DNA of 44,313 nucleotides from Halorhodospira halophila (lineage in GTDB: Bacteria > Pseudomonadota > Gammaproteobacteria > Nitrococcales > Halorhodospiraceae). The position numbers and the translations under genes are program-made. The DNA lies in contig NZ_NHSN01000011.1 in NCBI RefSeq assembly GCF_016653405.1, positions 1 through 44,313 of the forward strand. Reading direction: 5' to 3'. This document shows positions 21,681 through 29,661 of the stretch, piece by piece (the stretch's first letter is position 1; each line of letters begins with the position of its first letter). The notes under the pieces are model-generated. The model was not told the DNA's origin and ran no database searches. It saw only the letters and a program-made list of their open reading frames with translations.

Positions 21681-21704
21681 AAGGTCGTGCCGAACGACCT
21701 ATAT
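21676..21704 (+). promoter_or_regulatory. Sigma-32-type heat-shock promoter of hsp20, with palindrome in the spacer
   Basis: CTTGAAA (21676-21682) and ACCTATAT (21697-21704) with a 14-base spacer fit the heat-shock consensus (CTTGAAA / CCCCATnT). A perfect 7-bp inverted repeat, AGGTCGT/ACGACCT with a 5-base loop (21682-21700), occupies the spacer and could bind a regulator. The 5' untranslated part is about 85 bases. Confidence 0.65.
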
Positions 21705-21796
21705 CGCGGGGTGGGCGAGGAGCGATCGAACGAAAGCGACAGCCAAGGCAAGCAGGTTCGGGCAAACGGGTCGTCGGAACAAAAGGAGGTGAGACT

Positions 21797-22315
21797 ATGG
21801 TGGCACGTCGCAACCTCTTCCCGGTGGCCAACTCGGATCTGCACAACCGCGCCGCGAACCGGGATCTGGCGGCACGCGACCCCTTCACGGCGCTGCAGTC
21901 TGAGATGATGCGTTTCTTCGACGACCTGCGCCGCGGGGTCGAGGATCCGCTCGCCCAGATCGGCCCGGACATGACAGCGCCGCGGATCGACGTCCAGGAA
22001 GACAGCAGCAACCTGTACGTTGTCGCGGAGCTGCCCGGCATGACGGAGAACGACGTCGAGCTGACGTACAACGATGGCGTCCTCCGCATTGCCGGCGAGA
22101 AGCGGGTCGAGCACACGGACTCGGGCGAGTCAGACCGGCAGGTCCACGTCACGGAGCGTTCCTACGGGCGTTTTGAGCGGCAGATCCCGCTGAGTCGCGC
22201 CATCAACGAGGAACAGATCAACGCCTCGTTCCGGGATGGCGTGCTGACGATCACACTGCCCAAGGCCGAGGAGGGTCAGCAGGGTCGCCGCATCGAGGTC
22301 CAGAGGGCCGCCTAG
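21797..22315 (+). CDS. Hsp20/alpha-crystallin small heat-shock protein
   Basis: The ATG at 21797 follows a near-perfect AAGGAGGTGAG site. The 172-residue protein has an N-terminal arm (1-60) with ALQSEMMRFFDDLRRGVEDP. Its alpha-crystallin domain (about 63-158) holds RIDVQEDSSNLYVVAELPGM, DVELTYNDGVLRIAGEKR, RSYGRFERQIPLSRAI and ASFRDGVLTITLPKAE. A short tail ends RRIEVQRAA, which contains an I-x-V anchor. It holds unfolding proteins as an ATP-independent chaperone. A sigma-32-like promoter and a terminator make it a single-gene unit. Confidence 0.95.
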   Translation: MVARRNLFPVANSDLHNRAANRDLAARDPFTALQSEMMRFFDDLRRGVEDPLAQIGPDMTAPRIDVQEDSSNLYVVAELPGMTENDVELTYNDGVLRIAGEKRVEHTDSGESDRQVHVTERSYGRFERQIPLSRAINEEQINASFRDGVLTITLPKAEEGQQGRRIEVQRAA

Positions 22316-22354
22316 GGCCCGCGCCCTCCTCCTCGCCCGAGTCCCGCACCACGC

Positions 22355-22388
22355 ACGGGCGCCTCCGCGGCGCCCGTTTCTTTTTCGC
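22355..22388 (+). terminator. Rho-independent terminator of hsp20
   Basis: Stem ACGGGCGCC/GGCGCCCGT (22355-22363 with 22369-22377) with a 5-base loop, followed by a T-rich run (TTTCTTTTT). It separates hsp20 from the convergent radA gene. Confidence 0.88.
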
Positions 22389-22438
22389 CCGGGGCCGTCG
22401 GTGCGCGCAGCCGAAAAGCCCCCGCGCGGCGCCCCTCC

Positions 22439-23788
22439 TCAGCCCATCAGGGCGGTGATCGCCTCCTCCAGACGGCGCACCGGGTGGAGTTCCATGCCCG
22501 CCACCCCGTGGCGGGGGGCATTCTTGGCCGGCACCACCGCCCGCGTGAAACCGTGCTTGGCCGCCTCGGCCAGGCGCTCCTCGCCACCGGGGACGGGGCG
22601 CACCTCGCCGGCCAGACCGAGTTCCCCGAAGACCACCGAGTCCCGCGGCAGGGGCCGATTGCGCAGGCTCGAGAGCACCGCCGCCAGCGCCGGCAGGTCG
22701 CCCGCCGTCTCCTGGACACGCACGCCGCCGACCACGTTCAGGAAGACATCCTCGCCGGCGGTGCTGATCCCGCCGTGGCGCTGGAGAACCGCCAGCAGCA
22801 GCGCCAGGCGGCTGCCGTCCAGGCCCACGGCCACGCGGCGCGGCTGACTCCCGGCGGAGTCGGCCACCAGCGCCTGCACCTCAAGCAGCAGGGGCCGACT
22901 CCCCTCCCGGGTCACCAGCACCGCGCTGCCCGGCACATCCTGATCGTGACGGGAGAGGAAGATGGAGGAGGGATTGCGCACCTGGCGCAGGCCGTCCTCG
23001 GCCATGGCAAAGACGCCGAGCTCGTTGGCGGCGCCGAAGCGGTTCTTCACCGCCCGCACCACGCGGTAGCGGCTGCCCTGATCGCTCTCGAAGTAGAGCA
23101 CGGTGTCTACCATGTGCTCGAGCACTCGCGGCCCGGCCAGGTGCCCCTCCTTGGTGACGTGGCCGACCAGGATCACCGCCATGCCGGTGGTCTTGGCCAG
23201 ACGCACCAGCTGCGCCGCGCTCTCGCGGACCTGGGAGACCGACCCCGGCGCCGAGCCAAGCGCCGCAGTGTGGAAGGTCTGCACCGAGTCGAGCACCAGG
23301 GCCCGGGGGCGGATCCGCTCCGCTGCCGCGACGACCTCCTCGACCGCCGTCTCGGCCATCAGCTTCATGGCGTCATCCGCCACGCCCAGGCGCTGCCCCC
23401 GCAGCGCCACCTGCTGGAGCGACTCCTCACCGGTGGCGTAGAGCGCCGGGTGCTCGCGGGAGAGGGCCGCCAGCGTCTGCAGCAGCAGGGTCGATTTACC
23501 GATCCCCGGCTCGCCGCCGATGAGCACCACCGACCCGGGCACCAGACCGCCGCCGAGGACTCGGTCCAGCTCAGCCACGCCGGTGGCCAGCCGCGGCTCC
23601 GGCGCGGTCGATACCTCGGCCAGCGTGGTGATCTCCGTGCCCCGGCCCACCCGGCCACCGCCGGATGCGGCCGGCTGTGCGATCTCCTCGAGCGTATTCC
23701 AGGCGCCACACTCCGGACACTGACCCGCCCATTGCGGTTGCTCCGCGCCACAGTCCGAGCAGAGAAAACGCCGGCGGCTGCGGGCCAT
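22439..23788 (-). CDS. radA: DNA repair ATPase RadA (Sms)
   Basis: RadA drives branch migration in recombination. The 449-residue protein has an N-terminal C4 zinc finger (C10, C13, C24, C27), RecA-like ATPase with Walker A GGEPGIGKST (91-100), and the RadA motif KNRFG (248-252). A Lon-like C-terminal domain (about 290-449) contains FLNVVGGVRVQETAGDL and RDSVVFGELGLAGEVRPV. Its ATG shares a base with the alr stop (TGATG), so it is the last gene of the rpsF-rpsR-DUF2232-rplI-dnaB-alr-radA group. Confidence 0.97.
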   Translation of the reverse strand: MARSRRRFLCSDCGAEQPQWAGQCPECGAWNTLEEIAQPAASGGGRVGRGTEITTLAEVSTAPEPRLATGVAELDRVLGGGLVPGSVVLIGGEPGIGKSTLLLQTLAALSREHPALYATGEESLQQVALRGQRLGVADDAMKLMAETAVEEVVAAAERIRPRALVLDSVQTFHTAALGSAPGSVSQVRESAAQLVRLAKTTGMAVILVGHVTKEGHLAGPRVLEHMVDTVLYFESDQGSRYRVVRAVKNRFGAANELGVFAMAEDGLRQVRNPSSIFLSRHDQDVPGSAVLVTREGSRPLLLEVQALVADSAGSQPRRVAVGLDGSRLALLLAVLQRHGGISTAGEDVFLNVVGGVRVQETAGDLPALAAVLSSLRNRPLPRDSVVFGELGLAGEVRPVPGGEERLAEAAKHGFTRAVVPAKNAPRHGVAGMELHPVRRLEEAITALMG

Positions 23789-24882
23789 CAGGACGCCCCC
23801 GTATCCACCGGCTCGCGCCGAACCCGGGGCGGCATCCGGCAGAAGAGCTCGTAGGCAATGGTGCCGCAGGCGTCGGCCACCTCCTCGGCGCGCACCGCGC
23901 CGCCCCAGAGGATCGCGGGATCCCCCTCGGTCACCCCTTCGAGGCCACGCAGGTCCACCGCCAGCAGGTCCATGGAGATCCGCCCCACCAGCTGCGTCCG
24001 CCGCCCGGCCACCTCCACCGGCGTGCCGCTCGGCGCATGGCGCGGATACCCGTCGCCATAGCCCACGGAGATAACCCCCACCGGCATGCTCTCAGGACAG
24101 CACCAGGTCGCGCCGTAGCCGACCGCGTCACCAGCCTGCAGATGCCGCACCGCCACCACCTGACCGCGAAACGCCATGGCCGGTTGCAGCGCGGGCTGAT
24201 CTGCCCGGCCATCCACGAAAGGCGATGCGCCGTAGAGCATGATCCCCGGACGCACCCAGTCGTAGTGGCTTGCCGGCCAACCCAGCACACCGGCCGAATT
24301 GGCCGCCGAGCGTGGCCCCGGTAGACCTTCACAGGCGGCTTCAAAGGTGGCCAGCTGCCGCTCGGTGGCCAGGTTGCCCCGATCATCGGCACACGCCAAG
24401 TGGGTCAGGAAGCCGACGTCGGCCCGCACGCCCGGGGCCTCGGTCAGACGGCGCCAGACCGCCTGGACCTCCTCCGGCGGGAAGCCGAGCCGGTGCATAC
24501 CGCTGTCGACCTTCACCCAAACCGTCACCGGCGAGGCCAGCCGAGCCTGCGCCAGCGCCTCCACCTGCCAATGGGTGTGAATGACCAGCTCAAGATCCGC
24601 AGCCGCCGCCCGCTCCAGATCCTCGACCCGGAAAGGTCCTTGGAGGAGGACGATACGCTCGCGGAACCCGGCCCCGCGCAGCGCTTCGGCCTCCGTGGCG
24701 TCGGTGACGGCCAACGCCTCCGCGTGCCCGCTCAACGCCCGGGCCACATGGGTCAGGCCGTGGCCGTAACCATCGGACTTGATCACGGCCATGACCCGCC
24801 GCCCGGGAGCTGCTTGGCGCGCAACCCGGAGATTGGCCTGCAGGGCACTCAGATCCACCGTGGCCCGCGCTGCCCGGCTCAC
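23788..24882 (-). CDS. alr: Alanine racemase
   Basis: A PLP enzyme converting L-alanine to D-alanine for peptidoglycan. The 364-residue protein has the cofactor lysine in VMAVIKSDGYGHG (Lys35; SDG replaces the more common ANA) and the catalytic tyrosine region VGYGATWCCPE with SVGYGDGYPRH after it. VDSGMHRLGF and a C-terminal beta domain with QLVGRISMDLLAVDL complete the fold. It overlaps dnaB by four bases (ATGA). Confidence 0.97.
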   Translation of the reverse strand: MSRAARATVDLSALQANLRVARQAAPGRRVMAVIKSDGYGHGLTHVARALSGHAEALAVTDATEAEALRGAGFRERIVLLQGPFRVEDLERAAAADLELVIHTHWQVEALAQARLASPVTVWVKVDSGMHRLGFPPEEVQAVWRRLTEAPGVRADVGFLTHLACADDRGNLATERQLATFEAACEGLPGPRSAANSAGVLGWPASHYDWVRPGIMLYGASPFVDGRADQPALQPAMAFRGQVVAVRHLQAGDAVGYGATWCCPESMPVGVISVGYGDGYPRHAPSGTPVEVAGRRTQLVGRISMDLLAVDLRGLEGVTEGDPAILWGGAVRAEEVADACGTIAYELFCRMPPRVRREPVDTGAS

Positions 24883-26693
24883 CCCGGAATCCCCCCACCG
24901 TAGACGTCCTCGATGTAGTTCTCGAACCGGGTGAACTCGCCCAGGAAGGTGAGCTTGACCGTACCGATCGGCCCCTGGCGCTGCTTGGCGATGATCAGCT
25001 CGGCCACGCCCTTGTCCGGGGTATCCTCGTTGTAGACCTCATCCCGGTAGATGAACGCAATCAAGTCCGCATCCTGCTCGATGGCGCCCGAGTTGTGACT
25101 GACGATACTGTCTGCCACCCAGGATGCCGGCCCGGGCACGGTCAAATCGTAGACATCCTCTTCGCCATCCGGTTCGACAGCGACCAGGGAATCCCAGAAC
25201 AGATCGCTCTCCTGATGCCTTTGCGGCTCGGACGCAGTCCGGGCAATCGCGATGCGGTCATCGGCGCTTAGCTCATCAACCCGTTGCCAGCCCGAAGCCG
25301 TCAGTAAGCGGTGCCGTCCTGTAGCCCGTAGCACCCGTCCGCTCGCCAGCTGAACACGGTAGACCGGACGCCGACCAACACACCAAACCTTCTCCGCCCT
25401 CGCGCGTACCAACCGATGGCGCTCGTTGACGGCAATGACCTCTGGCTCCTCTCCAACCAGTTCAGAGATGGGTGTGCGCCGCCCATCGGCGAGGAGCACC
25501 GGGGTATCACCGGTCACGCACTCCCTCAAATCCGACATGATCGGCCGCTTGTTCGGCCGCTGCTCCAGCGAGCGGTTGAGCTGCGACAGGGCGATGACCG
25601 GTGTGTTGAGTTCCTTGGCCAGCGCCTTCAGGCCGCGGGAGATCTCCGAAAGCTCGCCGGCGCGGTTCTCCCGGAACCCGGGGATCTGCATCAGCTGCAG
25701 GTAGTCGATGACGATCAGCCCGAGCTCATCGTGCTCCCGCTGCAGCCGCCGAGCGCGCGCGCGTATCTCTGTAGGCGTCAGCCCCGGGGAGTCGTCGATG
25801 AACAGCGGCGCCTCGGCGAGCAGGCTCATCGTCGAGGTCAGCCGCGGCCAGTCGTCGTCCTGCAGCTTGCCTGAGCGCACCCGCTGCAGGTGCACACGCC
25901 CGAGCGAGGCCAGCATGCGCATCGCCAGGGCATCCGCCGGCATCTCCATGGAGAACACCGCCACGGGCTTTTTCAACTGCATGGCCACGTGCTCGACCAT
26001 GTTCATGGCCACGGTGGTCTTGCCCATGGACGGCCGCCCGGCGACGATCACCAGATCGCCATCCTGGAGCCCGGAGGTCAGGTGATCGAGGTCGTCGAAG
26101 CCGGTGGCCAGACCGGTGACGGCCTCTTGGGTGTTGTAGAGGGTATCGATCCGATCGATGACTTGCGGCATGAGCTGCCGCATCCCGACGAAGCCCTGCC
26201 GGTGGCGGCCGGTCTGCTCGGCGATCTGGAAGATGGTCTGCTCGGCGTAGTCGAGGAGATCCTCGCTGCTGCGCCCTTCCGGGCGGAAGGCCGCCTCGGC
26301 GACATCGGAGCCGGCGCGGATCAGCTGCCGCAGTACCGAGCGCTCGCGGACGATATCCGCATAGGCGCGGATGTTCGCCGCCGAGGGGGTCTCGCGGGCA
26401 ATACCCCCGAGATAGCTGAGGCCACCGGCCTCTTCGAGCCGGCCCTGCTTGCGCAGCCACCCGGAGAGGGTGACCACGTCCATGGGGTGATTCCCCTCCG
26501 CGAGCTCGCCCATGGCCCGGTAGACCAGGCGATGCTCGCGGCGGTAGAAATCCTCCTCGTGGAGACGGTCGGCGACCTGATCCCAGGCGGCGTTGTCGAG
26601 CATCAGCCCGCCGAGCACCGCCTGTTCCGCCTCCAGGTCGTGCGGCGGAACCTTCAGGGCCTCGGAGTCCGAGGCGGATCCGTCACCCTGCAC
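24879..26693 (-). CDS. dnaB: Replicative DNA helicase DnaB, interrupted by a mini-intein
   Basis: The 604-residue precursor unwinds DNA at the replication fork after splicing. The N-terminal domain (about 15-120) begins PPHDLEAEQAVLGGLMLDN. The RecA-like domain has Walker A GRPSMGKTT (219-227), LIVIDYLQLM (Walker B), and LSQLNRSLEQRPNKRPIMSD. The intein occupies residues 392-534, after SDLRE. The C-extein resumes SGAIEQDADLIAFIYRDEVY and ends YIEDVYGGGIPG. Without the intein it is 461 residues, normal for DnaB. It lies between rplI and alr, and is also the likely target of the ICE's DnaC-like loader. Confidence 0.97.
   Translation of the reverse strand: MQGDGSASDSEALKVPPHDLEAEQAVLGGLMLDNAAWDQVADRLHEEDFYRREHRLVYRAMGELAEGNHPMDVVTLSGWLRKQGRLEEAGGLSYLGGIARETPSAANIRAYADIVRERSVLRQLIRAGSDVAEAAFRPEGRSSEDLLDYAEQTIFQIAEQTGRHRQGFVGMRQLMPQVIDRIDTLYNTQEAVTGLATGFDDLDHLTSGLQDGDLVIVAGRPSMGKTTVAMNMVEHVAMQLKKPVAVFSMEMPADALAMRMLASLGRVHLQRVRSGKLQDDDWPRLTSTMSLLAEAPLFIDDSPGLTPTEIRARARRLQREHDELGLIVIDYLQLMQIPGFRENRAGELSEISRGLKALAKELNTPVIALSQLNRSLEQRPNKRPIMSDLRECVTGDTPVLLADGRRTPISELVGEEPEVIAVNERHRLVRARAEKVWCVGRRPVYRVQLASGRVLRATGRHRLLTASGWQRVDELSADDRIAIARTASEPQRHQESDLFWDSLVAVEPDGEEDVYDLTVPGPASWVADSIVSHNSGAIEQDADLIAFIYRDEVYNEDTPDKGVAELIIAKQRQGPIGTVKLTFLGEFTRFENYIEDVYGGGIPG
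25092..25520 (-). other. Mini-intein in DnaB (143 residues, no homing endonuclease)
   Basis: Block A starts with Cys392 (CVTGDTPVLLADGRRTPISE) and block B is RATGRHRLLTASGW. Block F is DVYDLTVPGPASWVADSIVSHN, counted as residues 513-534 (22 residues, given here as two parts: DVYDLTVPGP and ASWVADSIVSHN). The first extein residue after it is Ser535. The His-Asn end and +1 Ser are the residues needed for splicing. There is no room for a LAGLIDADG domain between blocks B and F. The insertion point near SDLRE is the one used by many known DnaB inteins. Confidence 0.93.
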
Positions 26694-26725
26694 CGTCTCC
26701 TCCCCGGGTTACCCCCGGCTGGCGA

Positions 26726-27178
26726 TCAGGACTCGTCGCCCTCGACCACAACCTTCACCGTGCCCTCGACGTCGGTGTAGAGCGACACCTGCACGTCGTA
26801 CTCGCCGGCCACACGGATCGGCCCCTCGGGCATGCGCACCTCGCGCCGGGCCAGCTCGACACCGGCCTGCTCGGCGGCGTTGGCGATATCCGCCGGGCCC
26901 ACCGAGCCGAACAGCTTGCCCTGCTCGCCGACCTTGGCCGCGATGGTCAGAGTCAGCTCCTGGAGCTGCTCCAGGCGGGCCTGGGCCGCCTGCTCGGCCT
27001 CCCGGGCGGCCTTCTCGAGCTCGGCGCGACGCTCCTCGAAGTAACGGATGTTCTCCTCCGTAGCCATCTTGGCCTTGCCGTACGGCAGGAGGTAGTTGCG
27101 GCCGTAGCCCGGACGCACCCGGACGCGATCACCCAGGTCCCCCAGGTTCGACACCTTTTCCAGAAGAATCAGTTCCAT
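26726..27178 (-). CDS. rplI: 50S ribosomal protein L9
   Basis: A 150-residue protein starting [19 protein letters not shown]; the ATG three codons earlier is not needed, since L9 normally begins with this strand. [15 protein letters not shown] is the rRNA-binding signature. A long helix (about 40-75) links to the C-terminal domain with [15 protein letters not shown]. It lies between DUF2232 and dnaB in the conserved rpsF cluster. Confidence 0.97.
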   Translation of the reverse strand: MELILLEKVSNLGDLGDRVRVRPGYGRNYLLPYGKAKMATEENIRYFEERRAELEKAAREAEQAAQARLEQLQELTLTIAAKVGEQGKLFGSVGPADIANAAEQAGVELARREVRMPEGPIRVAGEYDVQVSLYTDVEGTVKVVVEGDES

Positions 27179-27217
27179 GCCTTGCACCTCGATCGTTCGT
27201 ATTCGGTTGTGACGGCG

Positions 27218-28099
27218 CTACTGCGAGGACGTCCCGCCGCCGAGTCTTCGCCGCCACTGGAACAGCGCATCGCCGATCCCCACCAGCGCCAGCGGGCGGA
27301 ACAGCAGTGGCGCCAGCACATACACCGGCACCAGCCACCCACCGCTGAGCCCCCGCGCCGCGACGATGGCGTGGCTGAACGCAATCGCCTGGACCACAAA
27401 AGCCGCGCCGGTGACCAGCGCCAGGTCGGTGATCAGACTTGGGCCGGCGAACAGCCCCCCGAGCCAGAGCACCAAGGCAACCAGCGCCGCCTCGCGCCCC
27501 AGATCCAGGGCGTGAAACTCCGCGCGCAGACCGCCCGGATTGAACAGCAGCGCCTGCAGCCCCCGGCCGATGAGCAGCCCGGCGAGGACGACCAGCATCA
27601 GATTCACCGCCCAAAGACCGGTCATCACCGGCAGCAGCTCGTCCTGCAGCAGGACCCCGGCCTCGCCGCCGAGTTCCGCCTCACCGCCGGCGACGGCCAG
27701 GAAGGCCTCGACCACCGAGCGCCAGTAGGCCGCCGGGTCCGGCACCACCAGATGGAACCCGATCACGGCAACCGCGCCCAGGCCCATCCACAGCAACAGG
27801 GTGAGCGGCAGGGAGAAGCTCCGGCGCAGCACCTCGGCAAGCAGGAGCACCGGCACCCACTGCTCGAGGATCAGTCGCAACGCGGGCTCGCCCGTTCCCA
27901 GCGCGGCGAACATCAGCGCAAACAGCGCAGCCCCCGCCATGGCGCCGACCACCACACCCTGGCGCAGCCCGTCGCGCAGGGTCACCAGCGCCAGGGCGCC
28001 GGCGGCCAGGACGGAGAGCAGCGGCAGCAGTGCCGCTGCCACCATGACCGTGGCCGCCTGGAACGGCCCGCGCAGAATGAAGGCGGCGAACGCCTTCAC
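27218..28099 (-). CDS. DUF2232 integral membrane protein
   Basis: The 293-residue protein is almost wholly hydrophobic, with about eight membrane helices (for example AATVMVAAALLPLLSVLAAG and LIGRGLQALLF). Genes of this type occupy the same place between rpsR and rplI in many gammaproteobacteria and are assigned to DUF2232. Resemblance to energy-coupling S-component-like membrane proteins has been suggested for such families, but no function is established. Confidence 0.85.
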   Translation of the reverse strand: MKAFAAFILRGPFQAATVMVAAALLPLLSVLAAGALALVTLRDGLRQGVVVGAMAGAALFALMFAALGTGEPALRLILEQWVPVLLLAEVLRRSFSLPLTLLLWMGLGAVAVIGFHLVVPDPAAYWRSVVEAFLAVAGGEAELGGEAGVLLQDELLPVMTGLWAVNLMLVVLAGLLIGRGLQALLFNPGGLRAEFHALDLGREAALVALVLWLGGLFAGPSLITDLALVTGAAFVVQAIAFSHAIVAARGLSGGWLVPVYVLAPLLFRPLALVGIGDALFQWRRRLGGGTSSQ

Positions 28100-28108
28100 G
28101 GCCCCGGC

Positions 28109-28333
28109 TCAGTGACGGTCCGTGTACGGCAGCAGCGCCAGGAAACGGGCGCGCTTGATCGCCCGCGCCAGCTGGCGCTGGTAGCGCGCGCTGGTGCCGG
28201 TGATCCGGCTCGGCACGATCTTGCCGGTATCGGTGATGTAGTTTTTCAGCGTGTTGAGATCCTTGTAGTCGATCTCCTTCACGCCCTCCGCGGTGAACTT
28301 GCAGTACTTACGGCGCCGGAAGAAACGTCCCAT
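28109..28333 (-). CDS. rpsR: 30S ribosomal protein S18
   Basis: A 74-residue basic protein of normal length with [40 protein letters not shown] and [20 protein letters not shown], all classic S18 segments. It binds S6 in the 30S platform and lies 49 bases after rpsF. Confidence 0.98.
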   Translation of the reverse strand: MGRFFRRRKYCKFTAEGVKEIDYKDLNTLKNYITDTGKIVPSRITGTSARYQRQLARAIKRARFLALLPYTDRH

Positions 28334-28382
28334 GGTCTAGCTCCTCGTTGATCGTCGGTGTCGGCGGGCGCGTGGCGCGGTT

Positions 28383-28742
28383 TTACTCCGCGTCCTCGGA
28401 CTCCTTGCGGTCCTCGCGCTTCTCGTTGCCCTTGGCCAGCGGCGACGGCTCGGTGACGGCCTCGTCGCGGCTCAGCACCAGGTTGCGGATGACCGCGTCG
28501 TTGAAGCGGAAGGCGGAGGTAAGCTCGTCGATCTCATCCTTGCCGCACTCGACGTTCATCAGCACGTAGTGGGCCTTGATCAGCTTGTTGATCGGATAGG
28601 CCAGCTGCCGACGACCCCAGTCCTCCAGGCGGTGCACGGTGCCGCCGCTGGACTCGACGATGCTGCGGTAGCGCTCGACCATGGCGGGAACCTGGTCGCT
28701 CTGGTCCGGGTGGACCATGAAGACAATCTCGTAGTGTCGCAT
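28383..28742 (-). CDS. rpsF: 30S ribosomal protein S6
   Basis: A 119-residue protein with [40 protein letters not shown] and LNVECGKDE-type elements (here [15 protein letters not shown]). The C-terminal tail is charged ([12 protein letters not shown]). It is the first gene of the ribosomal cluster that continues through radA, and pairs with S18 in the small subunit. Confidence 0.98.
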   Translation of the reverse strand: MRHYEIVFMVHPDQSDQVPAMVERYRSIVESSGGTVHRLEDWGRRQLAYPINKLIKAHYVLMNVECGKDEIDELTSAFRFNDAVIRNLVLSRDEAVTEPSPLAKGNEKREDRKESEDAE

Positions 28743-28837
28743 CCATCACTCCTTACGGTTATTCGAGCCGCAGGCTCAAACAGCCTCCACCCCCACGGAT
28801 GTGAGGCAAGGTTGCACCTTGGGTTAAGCGGGCAAGT

Positions 28838-29656
28838 CTACCCGAGATCGCCGCCCTGTGGAAAGCGCTGACGGACAGCCTCGAAAAGTAGGACGCCCGC
28901 GGCCACGGACACGTTGAGGCTTTCCATCGTACCGGGCATGGGGATCGCCACCAGTGCGTCACAACGCTCCCGGGTCAGCCGCCGCAGGCCCTCGCCCTCG
29001 CCGCCGAGGACCAGCGCCAGCGGGCCGCGCAGATCGATCTGATAGCAGCTGCGCTCCGCCTCACCAGCGGCCCCCACGGTGTAGACCCCAGCCGCGCACA
29101 GCTGCTGCAGGGTCCGCGCGAGGTTGGTTACCTGGAAGAAGGGGATGCGCTGAACCGCGCCGGCGGCGGTCTTGTGCACTGCCGGGCTCAGCGCCGCCGC
29201 CCGGTCCCGCGGCGCCACCACGCCGTGGGCGCCTGCCGCCGCGGCGCTGCGCATGCACGCGCCGAGATTGTGCGGATCCTGAACCCGATCGAGCACCAGT
29301 AGCAGCGGCTCGGGCTCGGTGGCCAACAGATCCGCCAGCTCCCCTTCGCCGCGGGCTGGGGTACCGCTGTAGCGCAGGATGACGCCCTGGTGGTTGCCCC
29401 CTTCAGCCATCTCATCGAGCGCCCGCCGATGCACGCGCTCGACGCTCACTCCCTGGCGGTCCAGCTTGTCGAGCAGGCGCTCGAGCCGGGCATCCCGTCG
29501 ACCGCGCTCCACCCACACGGCTTCGACGCCGGCGGGATCGTAGGCGGCAGCCTCGCGCGCGGCGTGTTGGCCGTAGACCAGTTGAGCCCCGTCCTCGGCG
29601 GTGTCCGCAGCCGCGGACCCCTTGCCGCGGCTACGGCGTCGTCTGCCCTGTGCCAT
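28838..29656 (-). CDS. rlmB: 23S rRNA (guanosine-2'-O-)-methyltransferase RlmB
   Basis: A SpoU-family enzyme methylating G2251 of 23S rRNA. The 272-residue protein has an L30e-like N-terminal domain (about 24-100) starting LVYGQHAAREA. The knotted catalytic domain shows the three SpoU motifs: DPHNLGACMRSAAAAGA, LVLGGEGEGLRRL and IPMPGTMESLNVSVAAGVLL. A basic N-terminal extension (AQGRRRRSRGKGS) is extra. Its ATG follows rnr by five bases; the two are a standard pair. Confidence 0.96.
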   Translation of the reverse strand: MAQGRRRRSRGKGSAAADTAEDGAQLVYGQHAAREAAAYDPAGVEAVWVERGRRDARLERLLDKLDRQGVSVERVHRRALDEMAEGGNHQGVILRYSGTPARGEGELADLLATEPEPLLLVLDRVQDPHNLGACMRSAAAAGAHGVVAPRDRAAALSPAVHKTAAGAVQRIPFFQVTNLARTLQQLCAAGVYTVGAAGEAERSCYQIDLRGPLALVLGGEGEGLRRLTRERCDALVAIPMPGTMESLNVSVAAGVLLFEAVRQRFPQGGDLG

Positions 29657-29661
29657 GACCG

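Noticed and set aside
22484-23854. A 456-codon plus-strand frame
   Set aside because: Antisense shadow of radA with a His/Arg/Gly-rich composition typical of shadows.
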